Assembly: GCA_016714445.1 (NCBI GenBank)
Contig: JADJNF010000008.1
Coordinates: 992,001 to 1,056,000 of the forward strand
Direction: 5' to 3'
From: Saprospiraceae bacterium
GTDB lineage: Bacteria; Bacteroidota; Bacteroidia; Chitinophagales; Saprospiraceae
Length of the DNA stretch: 64,000 bases
Position 1 is the stretch's first letter, and the number at the start of each line of letters is the position of its first letter. Below the pieces are notes generated by a model. The model made no database searches, was not told the DNA's origin, and was given only the letters and a program-made list of their open reading frames with translations. Shown piece by piece: positions 28,566 to 37,858 of this stretch. The translations under genes were made by a program, and so were the position numbers.

Positions 28566-30323
28566 TTACCTCACTCCATGCATCAGCTTCTTTAAAACCG
28601 GGCTCAATATTAAAATTACAATGCCTGCTGCCATTGGCACCAAAGTAAAGATCAGAAAAAAATTGGACATACCGTACTCGGCCGAAATGCTGTCTATCAT
28701 TCCTCCCATGGTGCCAGCTACTTTATTACCTACCGCTATGGCCAGGTACCATATACCATAGGTGACAGCGATCATCCGACCCGGCACTAGTTTGCTTACA
28801 TAAGAAAGACCCACAGGAGAGATACATAATTCGCCCAAGGTGTGAAAAAAATACGCTATCACAAGCCAGATAATTCCAACTGCAGCGGTCTTTGCACCTA
28901 AGGGAATGCCTGATGATCCATACGCCAGTGAAAGAAAACCTATACCCAAAAACATGAGTCCGATACTATATTTTACTGAAGCAGAAGGGTTGTACTTACT
29001 TTCCCATATCTTTGAGAACAATGGTCCCAATGCTATGATAAAAAAGGAGTTTAGGATTCCAAACCAGGTTGCAGCTATCTCTGTATTCGATTGATTAAAT
29101 TCATTGATAAGCATCCAGATAACTATGCCCCAGATAATCACAAAACTGGTCCCCAAAAATATATTGGCCACAGCGAATCTGGCGAATGTTTGTGTGAATA
29201 GTTTCCACAAAACGTAAGTAATGATCACCAAAGGAACAACCGTCAAAAGAGTATTAAATATCTTGAATAACATAGCGCTGCTTCCTTCAAGAGACCTGTC
29301 CATATAGTCTTTGGCAAAAATCGTCATCGATCCCCCTGCCTGCTCAAATGATGCCCAGAAAAACATATAGAATACAGCTATGATAAATACAGCCAGCATC
29401 CGATCTCTGGTGACTGTGGAATATCTAAATATTCGACTGAACAAGATAAACAGAAATAAAATCAGACAGCCAAGTATAACATAACCTGCATTGGAACTGT
29501 TACCAAAAATATTATTGTTGTATACTTTTGACATAGGATCATTTATTATCCATGTGAGCGCACCTATCGCTGTGATGCTTACCAATATCAGATCTATAGT
29601 GGTAAATGGATTGAGTCTGCCACCATTGGCTTCTGTAGACATGTCATCAGCAGAGCCGGATATAGCCGCTACTTCATTTCTGTCCGGGGGCAACCCTACA
29701 TCTCCAAATATTTTTTGGGAAAGATAAAACTGAAGCATGCCAAAAAACATAAATATACCTGCCAGACCAAAACCCCAGGAAAAACCTACTTTTTCGCCGA
29801 TGTAGCCGCACAGCATGATACCCAGAAATGCACCGGAATTGACTCCCATGTAGAAAATGGTATACGCACCATCTTTTTTCTCCGGGTGATCTTTGTACAG
29901 TTTTGCCACCATCGATGTCATATTGGGTTTAAAGAATCCATTGCCAAAAATAAGCAACGCCAGACCCAGATATAAGAAAAGTTGACTTTCCATGGCCATA
30001 GAAGCATGGCCGAGAGTCATGAGGGTAGCTCCAATAATGATTGCCCGTCTGTGTCCCAGAAATTTATCTGCTAAAATGCCACCAATGATAGGTGTAAGAT
30101 ATACCATGGAAGTATAGGTCCCATATAGCGCCAATGCATTGGCTCTGGGCCAGCCCCAACCTTCGTCCAGAAGTGAGGAAGTAAGGAAAAGTACCAGCAA
30201 AGCACGCATGCCATAAAATGAAAACCTTTCCCACATTTCTGTAAAAAACAGGGTAAACAGACCAGCCGGATGCCCAAGCACATTGGTCTTAAAAAAGTCT
30301 CCTGAAGATGTATTTGGTGACAT
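28566..30323 (-). CDS. POT-family (PTR2) proton-coupled peptide transporter, copy 1
   Basis: A 585-residue inner-membrane symporter of the major facilitator superfamily that takes up di- and tripeptides with protons. The proton-coupling motif ExxER is seen as EMWER in the first membrane helix (about residues 29-33), and the family signature region GNGFFKPNMTSMVAKLY is near 125-140. Fourteen hydrophobic helices are suggested. The C-terminus LKKLMHGVR is shared with the third copy. It is the most distal gene of a minus-strand array of three; 36 bases separate it from copy 2. An extra loop (about 205-235, SGSADDMSTEANGG) is absent in copy 2. Confidence 0.93.
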   Translation of the reverse strand: MSPNTSSGDFFKTNVLGHPAGLFTLFFTEMWERFSFYGMRALLVLFLTSSLLDEGWGWPRANALALYGTYTSMVYLTPIIGGILADKFLGHRRAIIIGATLMTLGHASMAMESQLFLYLGLALLIFGNGFFKPNMTSMVAKLYKDHPEKKDGAYTIFYMGVNSGAFLGIMLCGYIGEKVGFSWGFGLAGIFMFFGMLQFYLSQKIFGDVGLPPDRNEVAAISGSADDMSTEANGGRLNPFTTIDLILVSITAIGALTWIINDPMSKVYNNNIFGNSSNAGYVILGCLILFLFILFSRIFRYSTVTRDRMLAVFIIAVFYMFFWASFEQAGGSMTIFAKDYMDRSLEGSSAMLFKIFNTLLTVVPLVIITYVLWKLFTQTFARFAVANIFLGTSFVIIWGIVIWMLINEFNQSNTEIAATWFGILNSFFIIALGPLFSKIWESKYNPSASVKYSIGLMFLGIGFLSLAYGSSGIPLGAKTAAVGIIWLVIAYFFHTLGELCISPVGLSYVSKLVPGRMIAVTYGIWYLAIAVGNKVAGTMGGMIDSISAEYGMSNFFLIFTLVPMAAGIVILILSPVLKKLMHGVR

Positions 30324-30359
30324 ATTGTATTGGTTAAAATTTGATTGAATACATTGATT

Positions 30360-31877
30360 TTATTTTACTTCCTGCATTAATTTGCGGACAAATGGTGAGA
30401 TAGCTATCAATACCAAACCTGCTATAAGCGCATAAATGGCGAGTTGAAGATATCCATCAGTATAAGCCATTAGTTTATTGTAATTATCAGCATTTTCTGA
30501 TGCATCAGAAATATTTGCGCCCAGGATACCTGCAAAATATTGTCCGTATGCACTGGCAAGAAACCACATTCCCATCATGATGGCCTGAAGTTTTTGTGGG
30601 GCCAGTTTTGTCATTATGGACATCCCTATCGGTGATAATGACAATTCTCCAAAAGTGATCACCAGCCAACCAAAAGTAAATAAATTTAATGAGGTGACCC
30701 CATTGGAATCAGCAAAAAGCCTGGTACTGTAAAATATATAAAAGCCTACGGCCAGAAATATAAAAGCCAATCCGAATTTAATGAGTGTATTGGGTTCCAT
30801 CTTTCTGTTGGCCAACCAGACCCATACCAGCCCCAACCCTGCGGCAAACATGATGACAAAAAGTGAATTGGCAGAATTATTGACACCGTTTGGATCCAAG
30901 GTTACACCCAGTACTTTATTGTCAAGATTATTAGCCGCAAAAAGACTCAGTGAACCACCACTCTGCTCAAAAAATGCCCAAAATATGATACTGAAGATGA
31001 TAAAAACCAATCCTGCCATCATTTTTTTTCTGTCGGCGACACTCATAGACATCATTTCATATCCTATATAAATGAGTGTCAAGGGTCCGATTGTGTACAT
31101 AAAGTAATCGGTATACTCGGTTTTCGAAACCATGATCATGATGATAGGCAGCAGTAGCAGCGAACCGATATACGTTGCCCACTCCAGCATCCTTCGTTTA
31201 TTGTCAGCGAGTTCTCTTAATGGTGAGAGTCCGATTTCTCCAATAGTATTTTTTGTACGAACAAAAGTAAGCAAACTAATGACCATCACCACAGCGGCAA
31301 AACCAAAAGCTACATTCCATCTTAGATGTTCAGGAATAAAACCACTCAGCATCTCTCCTTTGCCTACGGCAATACATAAATATCCTCCCAACAAAGCTCC
31401 AATATTTATCCCCGCATAAAACAATGAAAATCCTGCATCACGTCTAGGGTCACCTTCTTTGTATAACTGACCGACCATAGTGGAAATATTGGGTTTGAAA
31501 AAACCGGTGCCAATAATGGTAAAACTGATGCCAAAAAAGAAAAAACTCTTGGGGTCAATGGCCAAAATCAAACTTCCTGCAATCATAAGTATACCGCCCC
31601 AGAAAAGTGACTTTCGGTAACCTAAAATCTTATCGGCAAATAGTCCGCCTATGAAGGTAAAAGCATACACAAAAGCCTGTGTAGCGCCGTACTGAAGGTT
31701 TGCTACTGAATCATTGAGCATGAGTTCTGTGACCATAAAATAGATCAGCATACCCCTCATGCCATAGAAACAAAAGCGCTCCCACATTTCAGAAAAAAAC
31801 AAGGGCCAGATCTGTTTTGGATATTTACCTTCAAAATTTTGTATCTGATCCAGGGTTGATATGGCTGCTGTATTCAT
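30360..31877 (-). CDS. POT-family (PTR2) proton-coupled peptide transporter, copy 2
   Basis: A 505-residue paralogue of the neighbouring peptide transporters. The motif EMWER (about 30-34) and the signature GTGFFKPNISTMVGQLY are present, and the second-half helix segment FFEQSGGSLSLFA matches the same position in the other copies (FEQAGGSMTIFA, FEQAGSSLTFIA). It is the shortest of the three. Differences in the loops suggest different peptide preference, but this cannot be tested from sequence. A terminator of copy 3 lies upstream, so copies 2 and 1 may form their own transcript. Confidence 0.93.
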   Translation of the reverse strand: MNTAAISTLDQIQNFEGKYPKQIWPLFFSEMWERFCFYGMRGMLIYFMVTELMLNDSVANLQYGATQAFVYAFTFIGGLFADKILGYRKSLFWGGILMIAGSLILAIDPKSFFFFGISFTIIGTGFFKPNISTMVGQLYKEGDPRRDAGFSLFYAGINIGALLGGYLCIAVGKGEMLSGFIPEHLRWNVAFGFAAVVMVISLLTFVRTKNTIGEIGLSPLRELADNKRRMLEWATYIGSLLLLPIIMIMVSKTEYTDYFMYTIGPLTLIYIGYEMMSMSVADRKKMMAGLVFIIFSIIFWAFFEQSGGSLSLFAANNLDNKVLGVTLDPNGVNNSANSLFVIMFAAGLGLVWVWLANRKMEPNTLIKFGLAFIFLAVGFYIFYSTRLFADSNGVTSLNLFTFGWLVITFGELSLSPIGMSIMTKLAPQKLQAIMMGMWFLASAYGQYFAGILGANISDASENADNYNKLMAYTDGYLQLAIYALIAGLVLIAISPFVRKLMQEVK

Positions 31878-31903
31878 AATTATATGCTGACATTTATTTT
31901 TAA

Positions 31904-31942
31904 AGAAAAAAGGACAAGTACCTTCATAAAGTCTTGTCCTTT
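31904..31942 (-). terminator. Intrinsic terminator of POT copy 3
   Basis: Read on the minus strand, AAAGGACAAG pairs with CTTGTCCTTT across a 14-base loop and a T-rich run follows. It isolates copy 3 from copies 2 and 1. Confidence 0.85.
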
Positions 31943-31971
31943 CATAATTTATCTGATATTGATGATTATGA

Positions 31972-33655
31972 TTAATTGACGCCGTGCATCATTTTCTTCA
32001 ATTTTGGTGTAAGTGCAAATAACAATACGGAAGCTATACCGCAAAGTATCACAAATACCATAAAAAATTCATATAGATTGGTAATCTGGAAACCGGCAAA
32101 AACCGGATAGTGATCCATGATATTTTTTGTCAGCAAGCATTGTTAATTGCTCCGGAGTCGGTGTAATGGTTTTATCTAGCACAGCCTGAAGATCGATGCC
32201 CATATCACTGGCGGTCTTAAATTTATCTCCTGTAGCAGGTAAGATTGACCCCAATGTACCTGCCAAGGCGTATCCTGATGCATTGGACAGAAAGAATACA
32301 CCATAAAGCAAAGAAGTAAATCTTTTAGGAGCCAGTTTTCCCACCAAAGAAAGACCGATAGGGGATAGACAAAGTTCTCCGATAGTCTGTAACAGATACA
32401 ATAAAATTAACCATTTAATGCCTAATAAACCTGCATTGCCTAAATCTTTTACATTATTGGCAATGATGAAGTAAGCCAGTGCAATGGTCGCCAATCCTAT
32501 AGCTTGTTTAACAGGAGAGATAGGTTCTTTGCCAGCCGCTCGGAGTTTATCCCATAAGATACTGAAAGGTATAGCCAACATCACAACAAAAATACCATTG
32601 AATATCTGAACCATGGATGGAGGCATATTCCATCCCAGAAAATTTCTGTCCGTCTGATTATTGGCTATAAATGTCAGAGATGAACCGGCTTGTTCAAATG
32701 CAGCCCAAAAGAATATGACAAAAAACGATACCACATAAATGACCAGAATTCTATCCATTTCTATTTTAGAAAGTGAAGTGTCTGTAAGTATTAATCCGGC
32801 CAAAGTCAGACCGCTGGCATAAATGGCTGAATAGACTACATTTTGGCCAACGACATAATAAAATAAAAAAGCCAACCCGATAAAAGCCAATACAGCCAGC
32901 ATTAAAGATTGATTGGAGAAGATGGCTTTTTGTGACTCACCCTCTTCATAATCTGAGGCAATATTGTGTTTTGGAAGACCTCCTAAAGGTCTGCCCTCAG
33001 GTGTGACTACATACTTGTCTTTAAGTAAATAAAAAGTAAGTGTACCCACCAGCATGGCTACTCCGGCTGCCAGAAATCCCCATTTGAAAGCAAATACATC
33101 TCTTGTGCCATCAACAGCTACCACGTCACCTAAGTAAGGGCAAATAGCCTGACCCAGGAATGCACCAACATTGATACCCATATAAAAAATGGTAAAAGCT
33201 GTATCCAGTTTATTTTTTTCTTCTTTCGGATATAGATTGGTTACCATACTGGAAATATTGGGTTTAAAGAACCCGTTTCCGAAGATCAAAACTCCAAGTG
33301 CTACATATAAAATTGTTTTTGCAAGGTCAAGGTTTGTGTCAAAGGTACTGGCACTGGTAAATAACAGAAACTGACCTGCTGCCATCAATAAACCACCAAG
33401 CATGATACAATTTCTATTTCCTAAAAATCTATCAGAAATAAAACCACCCAACATAGGAGTAAGGTAACATAAACCTAAAAATCCTCCATAAATAATGGAA
33501 GACTGCTCTTCACTCATCATTAAGGCATGGACGATGAACAATGTAAGTAAGGTCCTCATACCATAGAAGTTAAACCTTTCCCACATTTCCGTACCAAATA
33601 AAACCCAAAGTCCTTTAGGATGACTAGTGTTAGTTGCTGCTGCTGTTGCGTTCAT
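31972..33655 (-). CDS. POT-family (PTR2) peptide transporter, copy 3, one-base frameshift near the C-terminus
   Basis: The third tandem peptide transporter (about 560 residues when repaired). The frame is open from TTG 33682, but ATG 33655 (MNATAAATNTSHPKGLW) gives the N-terminus that aligns with the paralogues. EMWER and GNGFFKPNISSMVTNLY are present. The uninterrupted frame stops early at 32069, yet the adjacent frame continues as MDHYPVFAGFQITNLYEFF and ends LKKMMHGVN at stop 31972-31974, as in copy 1. Removing one T from the six-T run at 32123-32128 joins the two. This is a homopolymer indel, most likely a sequencing error; if real, the last helix is lost. Confidence 0.9.
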
Positions 33656-33950
33656 TTTGATTTTGATTATTTTAACGCCCAAAGTAAAATAATTTTTCCT
33701 TATTTGTGGACAATTGCCATTGATTTATTTGAAGGTCTGGTTTTCAATGGAAGATAAAAAAATCTGTGGATCAAAATTTAATTCTGAATATAGAGAAGCG
33801 GGGATGACATTTTAAAAACTTGTATGGGTTGATTGAAAATAGCGAATAAATATTCTAAATTGCTTTCACAAATCAAAATAATTTATTTTTAAATAATATT
33901 GATTATAAAGCCACAAATTTTTAAAAAAGATGAATGTCGGTCCCTTCAAT

Positions 33951-34970
33951 TTATTGCAGTGACTTGAGTAGGTTTTTTGCTTTTTTACCACCTTTGGATG
34001 CAGCATCCTTTATATCTTTTACATATCCGTTTTTACCGGCTTTCTGTTTTGCCAATCCTCGATAGGTAAGAATATCCGCTTCATTAAGACCATCTGCAAC
34101 TTCTGGAATATTAAGGGCTTTGTCAAAAGATTTCATAGCTTCGGTAAATTCTTCCAATTCCATTAATACTACCCCATAATTAAAAAATGCCCACCTAAGC
34201 CAGAACTTATTGGGATTATCTGCTTTAAAAGCTCTATTGGTGAATAGTTTCAGATCAAATGCTGCCTTTTGCCATTCTTTAAGTTGAATATGGCATTCAG
34301 CTTTAAGTTTTCTGGATTTCCAATATAAAGTTTGAAGGGCAATTGATTTTTTAATAGATTCATCCAGATTTACTATGGCTTCATTCCATTCTTCACGTAA
34401 GATATGAATTTTGGCTTTACCATAATATGCAGTAGGTATGGTCGGATCAATGCCAATACATTTATTGTAATCTCTTAGTGCGTCATGATAATTTTTCATC
34501 ATGAAGTTTACCTTGGCCCTTCTTTCATATGCCTGGGCATGCCGGTCATATTTTTCAATGGCATTGCTCAACGCTTCGATGGCTTCATTTTCCTTCCCCC
34601 TGACTTTAACAAGCTTTCGACCACGTACAAAAGATTGTACAGCTCCTTTATCACTATCCGGTTCTAAGGTTTCGAAATGTACGATTTCTCCTTCATTAAT
34701 CAGCCAGGCTCTGATAGATCCAGCGATGGCAAACTGTGCGCAATAGCCCAGAAGTCCTGTAGTGGTTCTGAAAGCTTTGTCCGTTACCTGGCCTACGTAT
34801 CTTGGTATTTCAAGAGACAATTCATCGTCTTTGAATATATCTTCATATTTAAAAAACACATCTGACTTGTAATATGTCTCTATACGCTGAAGAAACATTT
34901 TAGTTACCTTCTCATAACTCTTTTGCGTCCCGAACTCCAGTCTTCCCTGTATGATTGTCTTGAGGTACAT
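33951..34970 (-). CDS. Tetratricopeptide-repeat protein
   Basis: A 339-residue protein, probably cytoplasmic, as no signal peptide is seen. Residues of about 125-320 hold four or five TPR units with the usual small-large-aromatic pattern, for example DALRDYNKCIGIDPTIPTAYYGKAK and EAMKSFDKALNIPEVADGL. The N-terminal 120 residues have no domain I recognise. TPR regions bind other proteins; the partner is unknown. It stands alone between the POT array and a membrane protein gene on the same strand. Confidence 0.82.
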   Translation of the reverse strand: MYLKTIIQGRLEFGTQKSYEKVTKMFLQRIETYYKSDVFFKYEDIFKDDELSLEIPRYVGQVTDKAFRTTTGLLGYCAQFAIAGSIRAWLINEGEIVHFETLEPDSDKGAVQSFVRGRKLVKVRGKENEAIEALSNAIEKYDRHAQAYERRAKVNFMMKNYHDALRDYNKCIGIDPTIPTAYYGKAKIHILREEWNEAIVNLDESIKKSIALQTLYWKSRKLKAECHIQLKEWQKAAFDLKLFTNRAFKADNPNKFWLRWAFFNYGVVLMELEEFTEAMKSFDKALNIPEVADGLNEADILTYRGLAKQKAGKNGYVKDIKDAASKGGKKAKNLLKSLQ

Positions 34971-35134
34971 TAAAAATGATATTATAACCTATTGATAGAA
35001 AAAATCATTCCAAAATGTCCTTTTCGCAATATTAAATTGAAAAAACTGCTATTTAACTGAAAAAAACTACATTTATGTAAAAATATAATCTAATTCTCTA
35101 TTTAAGAAATGATATGTAAAGCAATAACAATTTG

Positions 35135-35914
35135 TTAGACTAAATCAGTTTCAATCCCAATTTCATCTATAACATCATCATTGCGATTTAAACCGGTGAC
35201 ATCAGCATATCCGGCATAATCAGCAGCAAAAATTATAGGAATAACAAATATGATACCCACGAATAATGCAATAACTCCCGCGAACAACATCAGGCCTGCC
35301 AATAATGCGAAACCCAAATGAAAGATCCATTTCTTATTGGTCAGTGCCCAACTGGTTTTAATGGCTGATACAGCATCGTATTGATGGAAAACTATCAGAT
35401 AATTGGTCCATCTCATTGAAATACTCACATAAGTAAACAGTAAGATAAAAAGAAGTATCCAAATCCCAAAACTAGCTAATTCTCCTGTTGACTCCATTAT
35501 TGCACTTGGGTCACCTGTAGCCATAGATGCAAAAAAAGTGAAACCAAGCATAAAGATTAGTGGAAGTGATATGATTAAATAAATAATTGTTACCAAAATA
35601 TTTGCTACAAGCAATTGAGCAAAGTGGTCAAAACCTTTGAAAAAATTTCCAAACTCCATGTCTGACGATTTTTCTTGTTTGTGAGCCGCTATGGGTATTC
35701 CTACCATCAACGCAGGATTTATGGCTATTCCTATTAAAGTGCCAAGAATAGGAATAAATGAAATGGTCATAGAAATAACAATAAACAATAAAGTATAACC
35801 AATATAGCCTCCTGGATTCTTTTTGAAAATATCCATTCCACGAGATATATAATTACCGATATTAAAGTTATATCCATTGGCAATGGCTTCAGAGATTAAA
35901 TTTTTATTTTTCAT
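35135..35914 (-). CDS. Polytopic membrane protein of unknown function
   Basis: A 259-residue protein with six or so hydrophobic segments, among them YTLLFIVISMTISFIPILG, LLVANILVTIIYLIISL, ILLFILLFTYVSISM and LALLAGLMLFAGVIALFVG. Gly- and Ala-rich helices and a short acidic tail are visible. Similar proteins in Bacteroidota carry inconsistent automatic names; I cannot give a function. The start MKNKNLISEAIANGYNF is natural. Confidence 0.7.
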   Translation of the reverse strand: MKNKNLISEAIANGYNFNIGNYISRGMDIFKKNPGGYIGYTLLFIVISMTISFIPILGTLIGIAINPALMVGIPIAAHKQEKSSDMEFGNFFKGFDHFAQLLVANILVTIIYLIISLPLIFMLGFTFFASMATGDPSAIMESTGELASFGIWILLFILLFTYVSISMRWTNYLIVFHQYDAVSAIKTSWALTNKKWIFHLGFALLAGLMLFAGVIALFVGIIFVIPIIFAADYAGYADVTGLNRNDDVIDEIGIETDLV

Positions 35915-36348
35915 ATTGGTTTTATTGAATTGATGATTAAAATATGAATAAACGACTTTTCTTTTATTTTGATGGATTAATTTTACACATACAAATTATG
36001 ATTTTAGAATACACACTGACCACTCATCTAAGTTACGAACGCCGGATGACGAACTTCGAATGAAAATATTTATAAAAATATTGTAATAAGCATCAATTTC
36101 AAAAAAATGTTTTAAATCATTTATCCGCCTTTTTACTCAATCGTGTTTTTTTATGGTGCTAAATTTAGATAAAGCTTTTATTGTCCAATATCTTCGTCCA
36201 AAAATCACCTCATGCACAAAAAAAAATAAATTTTCTTTTAATCAAAGTCTTACTTATAAGATCATATTTGCAAATAATGCAAGACATCGTAAATATCTCA
36301 CTTTTTCTTAAATATTTTACATTTTATGACATTATTTTGAAAAATTAT
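35915..36348. other. Intergenic region with one copy of a 30-bp dispersed repeat
   Basis: The 434 bases contain no credible gene. A 32-base motif at 36031-36062 is a diverged copy, in opposite orientation, of the one at 42274-42303. The rest is AT-rich. Confidence 0.55.
36031..36062 (+). repeat. Dispersed short repeat, copy A
   Basis: Begins AGTTACGAACG and ends TTCGAATG. Compared with the complement of 42273-42302, 23 of 30 aligned positions agree by eye. It may be a remnant of a short palindromic or miniature element. Confidence 0.5.
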
Positions 36349-37779
36349 TTAGTTCCCGTTGAAGCCAAATAATCTTTTCTCTTTGATAAGAGAGACCAAC
36401 GATTCAGGTACATAGGATTCCCAGCCAACTTTATTATCTTTAATGTCTTTAAGAACAGTCTGAGGATATACGTGCAGAATATCTTTATTAAATCTATGTA
36501 CAGGTACGATTTGTTTGCTATCCAAAAGGTATTGATAAAGAAACTTGATACCTTCTGGAACAGACATGTTTTCCGCTGTCATGATTTCACCCGTTGTGTC
36601 ATCCAGGGCAGGATACACATAAATTTTAATATTCTGACTGAACAATTCTCCAAAAGCAACTAAAAGTCGACCGTCCTGATTTTGTGTGAATTTATCAGTG
36701 ATAATCTTCTTTAACTCATGTGAACCGATCACAAGTCCCAGGTTAGAAATTTTATAATCGCTCAGGTAGTTGATAAGCATTTCATGGTTGGCACAATCAG
36801 ATAGGAGCACTTTATACCCCAAAGCACACAACATGTCACCACGCTGCAGAAAGTCATTTTCATTGATTTCTTCGTTTTCTCCTTTTAAGTAATCAAGTGT
36901 CAGTTCCATCATCAGATTAAGTTTATCATCAGGGAGTGCCGACTCTTCTTTGAACTGAGCATAACTTGACTCTATTACATCAAGGGTTACAATAGTAGGC
37001 GGACGGAAATTACCTCTTATGACCATCAGTGATTCACGATATAAAAACTCAGAAGCATGTATACTGGTTCTGTTGACATCAAACATGGCAACTGAAGTCA
37101 ATTTATGTGATACGAGATACAGAGATAAAAGTCGTTTATCAAAATAATTAAAATCGTCACCGTTTATCCGCAAAAGATCAATAGATACTCTGTCTTTGAT
37201 ATTATCTACCAGTGATCTTACCATTTTCTCCGGATCATCATTGTGGTAAAAACAAGCATATATCATATTGACGCCCAAGACACCGATGGCTTCCTGCTGC
37301 AATCTGTTGTTAGTATCCAGCATCTTTACATGCAATACCATATCATTTACAGGTCCGTCGGGAGTAAGTCTGAATCTGAGACCCATCCACCCGTTACCTT
37401 TTATGGTTCGGGTATAATTGATGGCTTGCACCGTATCAGCAAAAACAAAAAAAGTGGCATCTGGTCTAGTTGTGCTTAATCTTTCTTCCATAAGTCCCCA
37501 CTCATGGTCCAGCATTTTGTATAAACGGGACTCTGATACATATCTTCCGGTGGGTTCGTCGCCATAAATTGCATCTGAATAAGTTTTGTCATAAGCTGAC
37601 ATGGTCTTAGCAATAGTACCTGCAGCAGCTCCAGCCTGAAAAAAATTTCTAGCTACTTCCTGTCCGGCACCTATTTCAGCAAATGTGCCATATATCGGGT
37701 CATTAAGATTGATATCGAGCGCTTTCTGCTCCGTTTTTATCATTTGATAGTCCATTGAAAGAAAATTTGACTTAACCAC
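36349..37779 (-). CDS. Conserved Bacteroidota protein of unknown function (476 aa)
   Basis: A 476-residue soluble protein, without signal peptide or membrane segment. Noticeable parts are GAGQEVARNFFQAGAAAGTIAKT near residue 40, a run RTIKGNGWMGLRFRLTPDGP near 125 and a C-terminal LLDSKQIVPVHRFNKDILHVYPQT. Close relatives in Bacteroidota are sometimes automatically named nicotinate-nucleotide adenylyltransferase or TonB-dependent receptor (recalled). Neither fits: no nucleotidyltransferase HxGH motif and no barrel or plug are seen. The protein is well formed and intact, so it is expressed, but I cannot assign a role. It is followed by intergenic DNA and has its own transcript. Confidence 0.75.
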   Translation of the reverse strand: MVKSNFLSMDYQMIKTEQKALDINLNDPIYGTFAEIGAGQEVARNFFQAGAAAGTIAKTMSAYDKTYSDAIYGDEPTGRYVSESRLYKMLDHEWGLMEERLSTTRPDATFFVFADTVQAINYTRTIKGNGWMGLRFRLTPDGPVNDMVLHVKMLDTNNRLQQEAIGVLGVNMIYACFYHNDDPEKMVRSLVDNIKDRVSIDLLRINGDDFNYFDKRLLSLYLVSHKLTSVAMFDVNRTSIHASEFLYRESLMVIRGNFRPPTIVTLDVIESSYAQFKEESALPDDKLNLMMELTLDYLKGENEEINENDFLQRGDMLCALGYKVLLSDCANHEMLINYLSDYKISNLGLVIGSHELKKIITDKFTQNQDGRLLVAFGELFSQNIKIYVYPALDDTTGEIMTAENMSVPEGIKFLYQYLLDSKQIVPVHRFNKDILHVYPQTVLKDIKDNKVGWESYVPESLVSLIKEKRLFGFNGN

Positions 37780-37858
37780 AAAACAATGTCAGAATAGACA
37801 TATCTGAATTCAATAAAATTTCTGATCATTTACAGCAGCAAATGTAAAACATATTTTT

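Noticed and set aside
36349..37779. Nicotinate-nucleotide adenylyltransferase or TonB-dependent receptor for the 476-aa protein
   Set aside because: No HxGH/ISSTxxR nucleotidyltransferase motif and no plug or barrel sequence is visible.
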